From positions 41,088 through 105,087 of the forward strand of contig JAEWFT010000019.1 of assembly GCA_023388715.1 (NCBI GenBank): a stretch of 64,000 bases of DNA. The letters are read 5' to 3'. A program made the position numbers and the translations under genes. The notes below the pieces were generated by a model that saw nothing but the letters and a program-made list of their open reading frames with translations, did no database searches and was not told the origin of the DNA. Origin of the DNA: Pseudomonadota bacterium. Its GTDB lineage: Bacteria; Pseudomonadota; Gammaproteobacteria; Xanthomonadales; Xanthomonadaceae. Shown one piece after another: positions 49,142 through 58,598 of this stretch (position 1 is the stretch's first letter; every line of letters starts with the position of its first letter).

Positions 49142-50395
49142 TCAGATGCGACGGAACACCAGGGTGCCGTTGGTCCCGCCGAACCCGAAGCCGTTCGAAA
49201 CCACCACGTCCACCTGCGCCTCGCGCGCGGTGTTGGGCACGTAGTCCAGGTCGCAGCCTTCGCCCGGCTGCTCCAGGTTGATGGTGGGCGGGATGATTCC
49301 GGTCTCCAGCGCCTTGACGCAGTAGATCGCCTCGACGCCGCCGGCGGCGCCAAGCAGGTGGCCGGTCATCGACTTGGTGGAACTGACCATGGTCCTGTAG
49401 GCGTGCTCGCCCAGGGCGCGCTTGATCGCCAGCGTCTCGGCCAGGTCGCCAAGCGGCGTCGAGGTCCCATGCGCGTTGAGGTAACCGACATCCTCCGGGT
49501 TGACCCCGGCGTCGCGGAAGGCGGCAGCCATGCAGCGCGCCGGGCCTTCGCCGTTCTCGCTGGGCGCGGTCATGTGGAAGGCGTCGGAGGAGGCGCCGAA
49601 ACCGGCGAGCTCGCAATAGATGCGCGCGCCGCGGGCCTTGGCGTGTTCGTATTCCTCCAGCAGCAGCACGCCGGCGCCGTCGCCCAGCACGAACCCGTCG
49701 CGGCCGGCATCCCAGGGCCGCGAGGCCGCGGTGGGGTCATCGTTGCGGGTGCTCATCGCCTTCATCGCGCAGAAGCCGCCCATCGAGGTCGGCGAGCTGC
49801 CGCGCTCGGCGCCGCCCGCGATCATCGCGTCGGCATCGCCGTGCTGGATCATGCGCATCGCCATGCCGATCGAATGGTTCGAGGTGGCACACGCCGACAC
49901 CGCGGAGAAGTTCGGCCCCTTGATCCCGGTGAGCAGGCTGACCTGCCCCGGCAGCATGTTGATGATGGTGCTGGGCACGTAGAACGGGCTGACCTTGCGC
50001 AGGCCGCCCTCGCGCAGCTTGATCGTGGTCTCCTCGATGCCCCAGATGCCGCCGATCCCGGAGCCCAGCAGCGCGCCGATGCGCTCCGCGTTGGCCTCGG
50101 TGACCTGCAACCCGCCGTCCTCCAGCGCCATCATCGAGGCGGCCACGCCATAGTGGATGAAGTGGTCCATCTTCTTCGCGTCCTTCGGGTTCACCCAGCG
50201 GGTGACGTCGAAGTCGCGGATCTCGCCGGCGATGCGGGTGGGATAGGTGCTGGCGTCGAAGCCGGTGACCATGCCGATGCCGGAGCGGCCATTGACGATG
50301 CCATCCCAGTTGCTTGCCAGGTCGTTGCCGAGCGGCGAGACGATGCCCATGCCGGTGACCACGACGCGCCTGCTTGATGACGGACCCTTGGACAT
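49142..50395 (-). CDS. fabF: 3-oxoacyl-ACP synthase II
   Basis: 417 residues from the ATG at 50395. Elongating condensing enzyme of fatty-acid synthesis. Nucleophile Cys in [11 protein letters not shown], histidines in [11 protein letters not shown] and [15 protein letters not shown], and the C-terminal [10 protein letters not shown]. It follows acpP after 91 bases that contain a strong hairpin. Confidence 0.96.
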   Translation of the reverse strand: MSKGPSSSRRVVVTGMGIVSPLGNDLASNWDGIVNGRSGIGMVTGFDASTYPTRIAGEIRDFDVTRWVNPKDAKKMDHFIHYGVAASMMALEDGGLQVTEANAERIGALLGSGIGGIWGIEETTIKLREGGLRKVSPFYVPSTIINMLPGQVSLLTGIKGPNFSAVSACATSNHSIGMAMRMIQHGDADAMIAGGAERGSSPTSMGGFCAMKAMSTRNDDPTAASRPWDAGRDGFVLGDGAGVLLLEEYEHAKARGARIYCELAGFGASSDAFHMTAPSENGEGPARCMAAAFRDAGVNPEDVGYLNAHGTSTPLGDLAETLAIKRALGEHAYRTMVSSTKSMTGHLLGAAGGVEAIYCVKALETGIIPPTINLEQPGEGCDLDYVPNTAREAQVDVVVSNGFGFGGTNGTLVFRRI

Positions 50396-50440
50396 GCGGA
50401 TTCCTCGATACGTTCCGGTATTTCGACCTTGCAAACGCGC

Positions 50441-50460
50441 GGGGCCGCAACAGCGGCCCC
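50441..50460 (-). terminator. Hairpin between acpP and fabF
   Basis: A perfect 8-base stem GGGGCCGC/GCGGCCCC with a four-base loop, 26 bases after the acpP stop. There is no T run. It may mark a processed or attenuated end that lets acpP mRNA outnumber fabF mRNA. Confidence 0.45.
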
Positions 50461-50486
50461 GGCGGGTGGACTCACGTCGGCAACGC

Positions 50487-50726
50487 TTATTCCTTGACGT
50501 GGGCCTTGATGTAGTCGATGGCGGCCTGCACGGTGCTGATCTTCTCGGCCTCTTCGTCCGGGATCTCGCACTCGAACTCTTCCTCCAGCGCCATCACCAG
50601 CTCGACGGTGTCCAGCGAGTCCGCGCCGAGGTCGTCGACGAACGACGCGCTGTTGGTGACGTCCTCTTCCTTGACGCCCAGTTGTTCGACGACGATCTTC
50701 TTGACGCGCTCTTCGATGTTGCTCAT
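50487..50726 (-). CDS. acpP: Acyl carrier protein
   Basis: 79 residues, the standard length, with the phosphopantetheine serine in [15 protein letters not shown]. Very acidic throughout. The ribosome site AGGAG precedes the ATG at 50726, and a TTACACT -10-like box (50766-50761) suggests its own promoter. It is the usual fabG-acpP-fabF order. Confidence 0.98.
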   Translation of the reverse strand: MSNIEERVKKIVVEQLGVKEEDVTNSASFVDDLGADSLDTVELVMALEEEFECEIPDEEAEKISTVQAAIDYIKAHVKE

Positions 50727-50808
50727 GTGCAGTGGCTCCTGAGGGGGCTGTTTCGCGGGTAGTGTAAGGGAAAGCCGGCGCGCCTGATGCGCGCGCGGTG
50801 CGCGCGGA

Positions 50809-51555
50809 TCATGGCATGTACATGCCGCCGTTGACGTGCAGGGTTTCGCCGGTGATGTAGGACGCGTCCGGGCCGGCGAGGAAGGCGACGGCGCGGGCGA
50901 TGTCGGCCGGTTCGCCAAGGCGGCCCAGCGCGATCTGGCCGAGCATCGCCTGCCGCGCGGACTCGGGCAGGTCGGCGGTCATGTCGGTGGCGATGAAGCC
51001 GGGCGCGACCACGTTCACCGTGATCCCGCGCGAGCCGATCTCCTTCGCCAGCGACTTGCTGAAGGCGATGATCCCTGCCTTGGCGGCGGCGTAGTTGGCC
51101 TGGCCGGCATTGCCGGTCACCCCGATTACCGACGCGATGTTGACGATGCGGCCCTTGCGCGCCTTCATCATCCCGCGCAGCACCGCCTTGGATGCCCGGT
51201 AGACCGAGGTCAGGTTGGTGTCAAGGACGGTCTGCCAGTCCTCGTCCTTCATCCGCATCAGCAGGTTGTCGCGGGTGATGCCGGCGTTGTTGACCAGGAT
51301 CGAGAGGGTGCCCAGGTCGGTCGACACCGCGTCCACCAGCGCCTCGATCGCGCCCGGCTCGTTGACGTCGAGGCGACGGCCATGGCCACCCGCCGGGGCC
51401 ATCCGCGTTGCGATCGCCTGCGCGCCCGCCTCGCTGGTCGCGGTGCCGACCACCGTCGCGCCCAGCGCGGCCAGGTGATCTGCGATCGCGGCGCCGATGC
51501 CACGCGAGGCGCCGGTCACCAGCGCGATCTCGCCCTTGAGCACGTGTTCGGTCAT
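50809..51555 (-). CDS. fabG: 3-oxoacyl-ACP reductase
   Basis: 248 residues from the ATG at 51555, in ATGA overlap with fabD. A short-chain dehydrogenase that reduces beta-ketoacyl-ACP with [13 protein letters not shown] cofactor loop, [14 protein letters not shown], catalytic Ser in NIASVIG and Tyr/Lys in YAAAKAG. Confidence 0.97.
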   Translation of the reverse strand: MTEHVLKGEIALVTGASRGIGAAIADHLAALGATVVGTATSEAGAQAIATRMAPAGGHGRRLDVNEPGAIEALVDAVSTDLGTLSILVNNAGITRDNLLMRMKDEDWQTVLDTNLTSVYRASKAVLRGMMKARKGRIVNIASVIGVTGNAGQANYAAAKAGIIAFSKSLAKEIGSRGITVNVVAPGFIATDMTADLPESARQAMLGQIALGRLGEPADIARAVAFLAGPDASYITGETLHVNGGMYMP

Positions 51556-52502
51556 GCGTTCCACTCCTCGATGGCACCGGCCAGATCGGACGGCGCGGCC
51601 AGCGCCCGCGCGTCCAGCGACTTGTCGATCCTCTTCACCAGGCCGGTGAGCACCTTGCCCGGGCCACACTCGGCGACGCGGGTGACGCCGCGTGCGGCCA
51701 GCGCCTGCACGCATCCGGCCCACTGGACCGGCAGGTACAGCTGGCGTACCAGCGCCTCGCGGATCGCGTCGACGTCGTCGTGCACGCGGGCATCGACGTT
51801 CTGCACAACCGGCAGCATGGGCCGTCGCCACTTCAGGCCAGCCATCGTGTGCGCCAGCCGGTTTGCCGCCTCGCGCATGAGCGGGGTGTGCGACGGCACG
51901 CTGACCGCGAGCTTGACCGCCTTGCGCACGCCCTTCTCCTGCAGCAGCGCCAGTGCACGGTCGACCGCCGCGGCATCACCGCCGATCACGATCTGTCCCG
52001 GCGAATTGTAGTTGGCCGGCACTACCACCCTGGCATCCGACGCCTCGGCGCACACCGCTTCGACCAGTGCGTCGTCGGCGCCCAGCACGGCCGCCATGGC
52101 GCCGGTGCCGGCTGGCGCGGCGTCCTGCATCAGCTGTCCGCGGATGCGCACCAGATGGGCGCCATCCTCCAGCGAGAGCGCGCCCGCCGCCACCAGTGCC
52201 GCGTATTCGCCAAGGCTGTGCCCGGCCAGGGCCACCGGCTCGGCGCCGCCTTGCTCCCGCCACAGCCGCCACACCGCAATGCCCGCGGCAAGCAGCGCCG
52301 GCTGGGTGTATTCGGTGCGGTTGAGCATTTCCTCCGGCCCGCCCTGCGACAGCGCCCACAGGTCGACGCCGGCGCCTTCCGAGGCTTCGTCAAAGGTCGC
52401 CCTGACCGAGGGATGCAGTTCCGACAGCTCGGCGAGCATGCCGACCGATTGCGAGCCCTGGCCGGGAAAGACCAGGGCGAGTTGTGCGGGGGTTTCGCTC
52501 AC
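51552..52502 (-). CDS. fabD: Malonyl-CoA:ACP transacylase
   Basis: 316 residues. Loads malonyl groups on ACP. FPGQGSQ near the start, the nucleophile in AGHSLGEY, and the catalytic histidine in VPSHTPLM. A 229-base gap precedes it, with a candidate promoter and palindrome (52546-52564), so it may head its own transcription unit. Confidence 0.97.
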   Translation of the reverse strand: MSETPAQLALVFPGQGSQSVGMLAELSELHPSVRATFDEASEGAGVDLWALSQGGPEEMLNRTEYTQPALLAAGIAVWRLWREQGGAEPVALAGHSLGEYAALVAAGALSLEDGAHLVRIRGQLMQDAAPAGTGAMAAVLGADDALVEAVCAEASDARVVVPANYNSPGQIVIGGDAAAVDRALALLQEKGVRKAVKLAVSVPSHTPLMREAANRLAHTMAGLKWRRPMLPVVQNVDARVHDDVDAIREALVRQLYLPVQWAGCVQALAARGVTRVAECGPGKVLTGLVKRIDKSLDARALAAPSDLAGAIEEWNA

Positions 52503-52545
52503 GCGGCTTGGGGCTGGGGAACGCCCGCGCTATCAAGGGATGCGC

Positions 52546-52564
52546 ATGATACGAGCAATTGCTC
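52546..52564 (-). promoter_or_regulatory. Candidate fabD promoter -10 with palindromic operator
   Basis: On the minus strand TATCAT (52551-52546) is a 5/6 match to the -10 box; no good -35 is visible. Directly upstream lies the perfect 12-base palindrome GAGCAATTGCTC (52553-52564), where the promoter spacer would be. A repressor of the fab genes could bind here. This is inference. The rest of the 52503-52731 gap shows nothing coding. Confidence 0.35.
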
Positions 52565-52731
52565 TAGCGCGTCTGTACCGCGGCGTATTGGGGCTTGAAC
52601 CCGGATGGCCCTGATGCGGCCGCACAACCACGCCTTCGTAAGGCAATGCAAGGCTGCGACGATGCGTCGAACGGGACTTGCGCACGCATCGGGGCGGCGT
52701 ACTGACTCCGGGTTCGGGCCCGGCCGGAGCC

Positions 52732-53721
52732 TCAGTAGCGCAGCAGCGCCGAGCCCCACGTGAAGCCGCCGCCGAAGGCTTCCAGCAGGACCATCTGTCC
52801 GCGCTGGATCCGCCCGTCACGGACCGCTTCGTCCAGCGCCAGCGGGACGGAGCCGGACGAGGTATTGCCATGGCGGTCGACGGTCACCACCACCCGCTCC
52901 ATCGGCATGTCCAGCCGCTTCGCGGTGGCCTCGATGATGCGCAGGTTGGCCTGGTGCGGCACCAGCCAGTCGAGTTCATGGCGGTCCAGGCCATTGGCGG
53001 CCAGCGCCTCCTCGACCACCGAGTCGAGCGCCTTCACCGCGTGCTTGAACACCTCGTTGCCGGTCATCAACACGCGCACGCCCGCGTTTTCTTCGTCCGG
53101 CCTGAAGCCGGCGGACACGCCCACCGGGTTCCACAGCAGTTCCTTCTTGCCGCCGTCGGCGTGCATGTGGGTACTGAGGATCCCGGTCTCGCTGTCGGCC
53201 TTGAGCACCACCGCGCCGGCGCCGTCGCCGAACAGCACGCAGGTGCCGCGGTCGCTCCAGTCCAGCATCCGGGTCAGGGTCTCCGAGCCGACCACCAGCG
53301 CGGTCTTCGCGGCGCCGGAGCGGATGAACTTGTCGGCGATCGTCAGCCCATAGATGAAGCCGGAGCAGGCGGCATTGACGTCGAATGCGGGGCAGCCGTT
53401 GGCACCCAGCTTGTGCTGCAGCAGGCAGGCAGACGACGGGAAGATCAGGTCGGGCGTCGTGGTGCCCATCACGATCAGGTCCAGCTCGCCCGGCGCCACG
53501 CCCGCGGCGTCCAGCGCGCGCAGCGCCGCCTGGTAGCCCAGGTCGGAGGTGGTCTCGCCTTCCGCGGCGACATGGCGCTGTCGGATGCCGGTGCGTGCCT
53601 GGATCCACTCGTCGCTCGTGTCCACCCGCTTGGCCAGGTCGTCGTTGGTCAGCACCATCTCCGGCAGGTAGCTGCCGGTGCCGGCAATGCGGGCGAAGAT
53701 GCGGCCGTCGGTCTGGCTCAT
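52732..53721 (-). CDS. fabH: 3-oxoacyl-ACP synthase III
   Basis: 329 residues from the ATG at 53721, with the strong site AAGGAG. Starts fatty-acid synthesis from acyl-CoA and malonyl-ACP. Triad Cys in [10 protein letters not shown], His in VPHQANLRI, Asn in HGNTSSGS. It follows rpmF directly; the plsX gene often found between them is missing. Confidence 0.96.
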   Translation of the reverse strand: MSQTDGRIFARIAGTGSYLPEMVLTNDDLAKRVDTSDEWIQARTGIRQRHVAAEGETTSDLGYQAALRALDAAGVAPGELDLIVMGTTTPDLIFPSSACLLQHKLGANGCPAFDVNAACSGFIYGLTIADKFIRSGAAKTALVVGSETLTRMLDWSDRGTCVLFGDGAGAVVLKADSETGILSTHMHADGGKKELLWNPVGVSAGFRPDEENAGVRVLMTGNEVFKHAVKALDSVVEEALAANGLDRHELDWLVPHQANLRIIEATAKRLDMPMERVVVTVDRHGNTSSGSVPLALDEAVRDGRIQRGQMVLLEAFGGGFTWGSALLRY

Positions 53722-53803
53722 GCGGGGACTCCTTGGTGGTGCGGCCACGGCGAACGTTGCTCGAACGCGATCCGCGGCAGGGGTTGTAACGGGGGGCGCA
53801 GAA

Positions 53804-53839
53804 ACGCCGACGGCCGCACCATCAGGCGCGGCCGGGCGT
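53804..53839 (-). terminator. Probable terminator of rpmF
   Basis: A bulged stem of 7 plus 5 pairs (CGGCCGC/GCGGCCG extended by ACGCC/GGCGT) with a 10-base loop, followed by TTTC on the minus strand. It lies 31 bases after the rpmF stop and before fabH. Confidence 0.6.
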
Positions 53840-53870
53840 CATTGCGCGGGCACGACCTTGCGGCCGGCGA

Positions 53871-54065
53871 TCACTCTTCGTCGACGACCTGGGTCTTCGG
53901 AACAATGACCTGCTTGCCGCGGTAGTAACCATCGGCGGTCACGTGATGGCGCAGGTGGGTCTCGCCGCTGGTCGGATCGGTGGCCAGCTGCTTGGCGGAC
54001 AGGGCGTCGTGCGCGCGGCGCATGCCGCGACGGGACGGGGAGACTCGGGACTTCTGGACGGCCAT
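53871..54065 (-). CDS. rpmF: Ribosomal protein bL32
   Basis: 64 residues. [38 protein letters not shown] are the family core. It has no zinc-binding cysteines, as in other gammaproteobacteria. The ribosome site TTGGAG precedes the ATG. A small hairpin GCTTT-ACG-AAAGC (54086-54098) and a GATAAT box (54128-54123) lie in the 68-base gap to yceD and may give it a separate promoter. Confidence 0.98.
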   Translation of the reverse strand: MAVQKSRVSPSRRGMRRAHDALSAKQLATDPTSGETHLRHHVTADGYYRGKQVIVPKTQVVDEE

Positions 54066-54133
54066 GGGAACAACTCCAAATGAATGCTTTCGTAAAGCAC
54101 GCGTTGCGACAACTCAGCGCGACATTATCGCAC

Positions 54134-54652
54134 CTATTCTTTCTTCCAGCCCGCCAGCGCGGCGAACGGGTGGGCCTGCGCGGCCTCCTCCTCGCCGGGG
54201 GCGAACTCGCGTGACACCTCTTCGGCGTCGGGCGCTACCGGAACCACCGGCAACGCCAGGATCAACTCGTCTTCCACCAGCTCGGCCAGCCTCAGCATGC
54301 CGTCGGCCGGCACCAGCAGCGCCTCGTAGTCCGGCGGCAGCGCCGATTCCTCGGCCTCGTCGCGCACCAGTCCCAGGCGCTGCTCCAGCCGCAACGGCAG
54401 CAGGAAACGGCGCAGGCTGCTCTGGCACTGCAACGGCAGTTCCGCCTCGACCAGCAGCTCGACGAACCGCACCTTCAGCGCATCGGTGCCGAAACCGATC
54501 CGGCAGGCCACCTCGCCCTCCGGCTGCAGCAGGCTGTCGCGCAACCGCTCCATCGACGCCAGTGGGATACGCGCTTCGAACTCGCGCTGCGCGGCGACCA
54601 TGCGCCAGGCATCCACGACCTCGGGAAACCGGCTTGTCGATTGGTCGGACAT
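54134..54652 (-). CDS. yceD: YceD (DUF177) rRNA-associated protein
   Basis: 172 residues from the ATG at 54652. Conserved pattern CRIGFGTD, VELLVEAELPLQCQ, and DELILALPVVP. YceD is linked to 23S rRNA accumulation and is almost always encoded before rpmF, as here. An extra acidic C-terminal tail is present. Confidence 0.9.
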   Translation of the reverse strand: MSDQSTSRFPEVVDAWRMVAAQREFEARIPLASMERLRDSLLQPEGEVACRIGFGTDALKVRFVELLVEAELPLQCQSSLRRFLLPLRLEQRLGLVRDEAEESALPPDYEALLVPADGMLRLAELVEDELILALPVVPVAPDAEEVSREFAPGEEEAAQAHPFAALAGWKKE

Positions 54653-54788
54653 AAGCCGAACCATGTTACAGACGGGCTGAACGGGTGTCAATTCGAGGGG
54701 ATCCGCAAGATCCTCGCCCGCAGGGGAAGCATCGGCAGCACGCCGTGACTGGTTTGCCGTGATCGCGACGGTCTTGCAGACTTGCGGC

Positions 54789-55157
54789 ATGACTCCTTCC
54801 CTCATCGTCCTGCTGGTCGCCGCCTCGGCCGCGGCCGGGATCTGGCTGGCCTGGCACGTCGTGCGCCGCAGCCAGCGCCGGCAGCGCGCGATCCAGCGCC
54901 TGCTGGACGCCGCGGATGCCCTCGAGGCCAGCCTGCGCACCGCGCGCGTCGAGATCGAGGCGGTTGCCGGTGACCACGTCAACCCGGTGCGCGCAGCGAT
55001 GGAGGACCTGCTGCGCCAGCGCATGTGGCTGCAGGACCACGGCCAGACCGCGAGCCTGCAACAGCTGGCCGACGTGCGCAGCTCGCTCGAGGCCGCGCGC
55101 GGCAACCTGCAGGGCCAGTTGCTACAGGTGGCGCAGGCACGCGCCGGGGACGCCTGA
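54789..55157 (+). CDS. Small membrane-anchored coiled-coil protein, unknown function
   Basis: 122 residues from the ATG at 54789. One N-terminal span (about 3-24) is followed by basic residues (RRSQRRQR) and then a long helix with heptad-like Leu/Ala pattern (about 33-118), probably a coiled coil. I do not recognise a family. It is divergent from yceD by 136 bases and lies three bases before the maf gene, so the two are likely co-expressed. Confidence 0.6.
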   Translation: MTPSLIVLLVAASAAAGIWLAWHVVRRSQRRQRAIQRLLDAADALEASLRTARVEIEAVAGDHVNPVRAAMEDLLRQRMWLQDHGQTASLQQLADVRSSLEAARGNLQGQLLQVAQARAGDA

Positions 55158-55160
55158 GGC

Positions 55161-55736
55161 GTGCCAGGCCTGCTGCTGGCCTCCACGTCGCGCTACCGGC
55201 GTGAGCTGCTGGAGCGGCTGCGCCTGCCGTTCGCGGCGGTGCGGCCCGAGGTCGATGAAGGTGCTTTGGAAGGCGAATCCCCGCGGGCGCTGTGCGTGCG
55301 GCTGGGGCGGGCCAAGGCGCGCGCGGTGGCCGAGCGCGGCGGCGATGCCTGGGTGATCGGCTCAGACCAAGTCGCCGAGGTCGACGGCCGCGCGTTGGGC
55401 AAGCCCGGGGAGCGCGACGCCGCCATCGCCCAACTGCAGGCGATGCGCGGCCGGACAGTGCGCTTCCACACCAGCATTGCGCTGGCGCATGCGGATGGCA
55501 GCCTGCTGGAAGCGCTGGACCTGACCGAGGTCGCGATGCGCGACCTGTCCGACGACGAGATCCGCCGGTACGTCGACATCGAGCAGCCGTTCGACTGCGC
55601 CGGCAGCTTCAAGTCGGAGGGCTTTGGCATCACCTTGTTCGACGCGATCCACAGCGATGACCCGACCGCCCTGGTCGGGCTGCCGCTGATCGCCACCGCA
55701 CGCCTGCTGAGGCAGGCGGGGTTCGCCCTGCCCTGA
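55161..55736 (+). CDS. Maf-family nucleotide pyrophosphatase (YceF, 7-methyl-GTP type)
   Basis: 191 residues from a GTG at 55161. Cleans modified nucleotides from the pool. LLASTSRYRRELLERL at the start, GSDQVAEVDG, GKPGERDAAIAQL and FDCAGSFKSEG are conserved. The S-K-E of SFKSEG and the DQ of GSDQV suggest the YceF subgroup. Convergent with the glycosyltransferase gene seven bases away. Confidence 0.9.
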   Translation: MPGLLLASTSRYRRELLERLRLPFAAVRPEVDEGALEGESPRALCVRLGRAKARAVAERGGDAWVIGSDQVAEVDGRALGKPGERDAAIAQLQAMRGRTVRFHTSIALAHADGSLLEALDLTEVAMRDLSDDEIRRYVDIEQPFDCAGSFKSEGFGITLFDAIHSDDPTALVGLPLIATARLLRQAGFALP

Positions 55737-55743
55737 CGCGCGT

Positions 55744-57585
55744 TCAGCGCACGACGATGCGCTGCTCCGCCGACTGCTCGACGCTGCCGTCCGCGCCGTG
55801 CATGCGCAGGCCCAGCCAGTGCGCGCCCGGCGCGGCACCCGCAATGCGCGCGCGGAAATACACATTGGGGTGGTTCGGGTCGGTGCTGGTCTTCCAGAAC
55901 GCCGCGATGCCGGGGTTCGCTTCGCCGTACCGCGCATGCGCAACGACGCGGCCATCCAGCAGCACCTCGACCCGCGCCAGGCCGACTCCATCCTTGAACG
56001 CCCAGCCGGCGACGTCGAAGGCCGCGGCCACGCGCGCTCCCGGCGCGGGGACATCGATATAGGAAAGCGCCGGGGTGATGCACGGCCCGGGGCGCGCTTT
56101 ATCCGGGATTGCGAAGAGCAGGAAGCGCTCGCGGCCGTGGTTGATGTTGAGCACCTCGGGACTGGGGAGCGGCCCCAGCTGGCGGCACAGGGTGTGGTAG
56201 TACTCCAGCAGGTCCTTGGGCGCCACGTCCCCGGTGTTGGCGACGACGAGCAGCGGCGGATTCGGGCCTGCGCGCAGGTCCTCGCGCAGCAGCCCCCAGT
56301 TCGCCAGTTGCGCCGCGCGGCCGTGCTTTTCGTTCAAGGGATGCGCCAGCACCGGGATGTCGGGCTGGTTGCGGGCATGGCCCAGCTGCGCGCCGATCTT
56401 AAAGTTGCCGGCGAGCAGCCGCGTGTCCGGTGGCAGCGTGCGCAGGCGCGTCGCCACCGCCGCATCCAGCTGGTCCCAGCCCGAGAAATGCGGGGGGCGC
56501 AGTTCGCTGCGCAGGAATCCCGTGGTGTGCGCGGGCAGCAGCGCCAGCGCATAGTAGGCAAGCGCGCCCAGCAATCCCGCCAGCGTCACCAGCAGGGTCG
56601 CGCGCCGCCACGCCGGCGGCCAGCCGGCCAGCACCAGCGGCACCAGCGGCAACAGCGCGAGGTGCCCGGGCAACGGCCAGTGGAAACTGACCCGCTCGCG
56701 GTCGGCGAAGAAGCCCAGCACGAAGAAACCGGCGACGATCAGCAGCCCCGAGATCGCCAGGTAACGTTGCGCCGGCGACGCACCCGCCAGCCCGCGCCGG
56801 ACCGCGATCGCCATCGCCACGAGCAGCAGCGGGGTGACCAGCATCAGTTGCACGATGCCCAGCCACAGGCCCTCGCCGCTGAAGCTCCATGGATGGCGCT
56901 CGACCAGCTGGAAGCGCACGCCGGCGTCGGCGTGCTGCAGGTTCCAGGCCAGCAGCGGCAGCCAGGCCAGGGCGCCGAGCGCCACCGCCAGCCACACCCG
57001 CCAGTCCCGCAACGCCCGCCGTCCCTCGCGCAGGGCCAGCAACGCGATGAAGCCCACGGCGATCACCGCCACGAAGCGGTAGTGGGTCAACCCGCCGATG
57101 ACCAGGCCCAGCGCGAGTTCGGTCGTCGCCACGGCGTCCACCTTGCGCAACAGTCGCTGGCCCGCATCGAGGCACAGCGCGCTGGCCAGCAGCAGCGGCA
57201 CGTCCGGCAGCGCCAGCAGGCCCATGGTCCCGGCCAGCGGCAGCAGCAGCGCGAGCAGCCCGGCCTGCCAGCCGACGCGTTCGCCGAACTCCCGGCGCGC
57301 CATCGCCACGACGATCCACGGCACCATCGCCCCGATGATCAGGAAGGGCAGTCGCAGGCCGATCGCCTGCGCGGGGGCGAGCGCATCGCCCACTCGCGCC
57401 AGCCACGCGGTCAGCCCCGGCAGGTCCGAGTACGCCCACGCCGGATGGCGGCCTTCCTGCCAGTAGAACGCCTCGTCGACGAACAGCGGCAGCCGCCACG
57501 CCAGGGCCAGCTTGACCGCGCCCAGTAGTGCCCATGATGCGAGGAACCAGCGCCTGGCCGCTCCTGCCTGTCCCGCATCCCGCAT
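55744..57585 (-). CDS. GT39-like membrane glycosyltransferase with a C-terminal extracytoplasmic domain
   Basis: 613 residues. About eleven membrane spans cover roughly 12-360. The first periplasmic loop carries the acidic motif FVDEAFYW expected of ArnT/PMT-type enzymes that use polyprenyl-phosphate sugars. Residues about 370-610 are soluble, with a beta-rich end (DVAGWAFKDGVGLARVEVLLDG) resembling an Ig-like domain. It may modify lipid A, a glycan or protein, but acceptor and donor are unknown. It stands alone, 49 bases divergent from the moxR gene. Confidence 0.78.
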   Translation of the reverse strand: MRDAGQAGAARRWFLASWALLGAVKLALAWRLPLFVDEAFYWQEGRHPAWAYSDLPGLTAWLARVGDALAPAQAIGLRLPFLIIGAMVPWIVVAMARREFGERVGWQAGLLALLLPLAGTMGLLALPDVPLLLASALCLDAGQRLLRKVDAVATTELALGLVIGGLTHYRFVAVIAVGFIALLALREGRRALRDWRVWLAVALGALAWLPLLAWNLQHADAGVRFQLVERHPWSFSGEGLWLGIVQLMLVTPLLLVAMAIAVRRGLAGASPAQRYLAISGLLIVAGFFVLGFFADRERVSFHWPLPGHLALLPLVPLVLAGWPPAWRRATLLVTLAGLLGALAYYALALLPAHTTGFLRSELRPPHFSGWDQLDAAVATRLRTLPPDTRLLAGNFKIGAQLGHARNQPDIPVLAHPLNEKHGRAAQLANWGLLREDLRAGPNPPLLVVANTGDVAPKDLLEYYHTLCRQLGPLPSPEVLNINHGRERFLLFAIPDKARPGPCITPALSYIDVPAPGARVAAAFDVAGWAFKDGVGLARVEVLLDGRVVAHARYGEANPGIAAFWKTSTDPNHPNVYFRARIAGAAPGAHWLGLRMHGADGSVEQSAEQRIVVR

Positions 57586-57634
57586 CCGCTGGCGACCTCG
57601 CTACACTCGAACCATCCCCCAGGACCCCGACGAC

Positions 57635-58597
57635 ATGCGCAACCACACGTCCGCGATCCCGGCACCGGCGACGATGCTACCCGATGCCTTGCGCGGCGCC
57701 CTCGCCGAGGCGCAGGCGCAGGTCAACACGCTGGTGCTGGGCAAGCCGCAGCAGGTGCGGCTGGCGTTCGTCGCCCTGCTGGCCGACGGCCACCTGCTGA
57801 TCGAGGATCTGCCCGGGCTGGGCAAGACCACGCTGGCGCATGCGATGGCAGCGACACTGGGGCTCGGGTTCCAGCGCGTGCAGTTCACCTCCGACCTGCT
57901 GCCGGCGGACATCCTCGGGGTGTCGGTGTACGAGGCGCAGGCGCGGCGCTTCGAGTTCCATCCCGGGCCGGTGTTCACCCACGTCCTGCTCGCGGACGAG
58001 ATCAACCGCGCGCCGCCGCGCACCCAGAGCGCGCTGCTCGAAGCCATGGCCGAACATCAGGTCAGCATTGACGGCGCCACCCGCGCCCTGCCCGACCCGT
58101 TCCTGGTGATCGCCACCCAGAACCCGGCGGACCTGTCCGGCACCTATCCGCTGCCGGATTCGCAGCTCGATCGCTTCCTGCTGCGGCTGGCGCTTGGCTA
58201 TCCGGATCCCGCCACCGAACTGGCGCTGCTCGCGGGCGTCGACCGACGCGAGATGATCGCCGCGGCGCTGCCGCTGCTCGACACCGAGGGCATCCTGGCG
58301 CTGCGCCAGCACGTGCTTGCCGTGCACGCCAGCGCGCCGCTGATCGCCTATGTGCAGAGCCTGCTGCAGCGCAGCCGCCAGCACCCCGGCGTGCGCGTCG
58401 GGTTGTCGCCGCGCGCGGGCCTGGCGCTGCTGCGCGCGGCGCGGGCGCATGCGCTGCTGCTGGGCCGCGGCCACGTGGTGCCGGAAGACGTGCAGGCGCT
58501 GTTCCCTGCGGTCGCCGAGCATCGGCTGGTCGGCGAGGCCGAAACATCCACCGCGGTGCTGGCCCGCGACATCCTTCACGCGGTTGCCGTCGACTGA
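57635..58597 (+). CDS. MoxR-family AAA+ ATPase
   Basis: 320 residues. Walker A GLGKTTLAHA, Walker B VLLADEINRAPPRTQSALLEAM, sensor 1 VIATQNP, arginine region QLDRFLLRL. MoxR ATPases are chaperone-like partners of the DUF58/vWA genes that follow. A TACACT -10-like box (57602-57607) lies upstream. The following gene starts one base later. Confidence 0.92.
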   Translation: MRNHTSAIPAPATMLPDALRGALAEAQAQVNTLVLGKPQQVRLAFVALLADGHLLIEDLPGLGKTTLAHAMAATLGLGFQRVQFTSDLLPADILGVSVYEAQARRFEFHPGPVFTHVLLADEINRAPPRTQSALLEAMAEHQVSIDGATRALPDPFLVIATQNPADLSGTYPLPDSQLDRFLLRLALGYPDPATELALLAGVDRREMIAAALPLLDTEGILALRQHVLAVHASAPLIAYVQSLLQRSRQHPGVRVGLSPRAGLALLRAARAHALLLGRGHVVPEDVQALFPAVAEHRLVGEAETSTAVLARDILHAVAVD

Positions 58598-58598
58598 G

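Noticed and set aside
52707..52730. Hairpin CTCCGG/CCGGAG after fabH as a terminator
   Set aside because: Only six pairs, a long loop and no T tract; in DNA this GC-rich such pairing is expected by chance.
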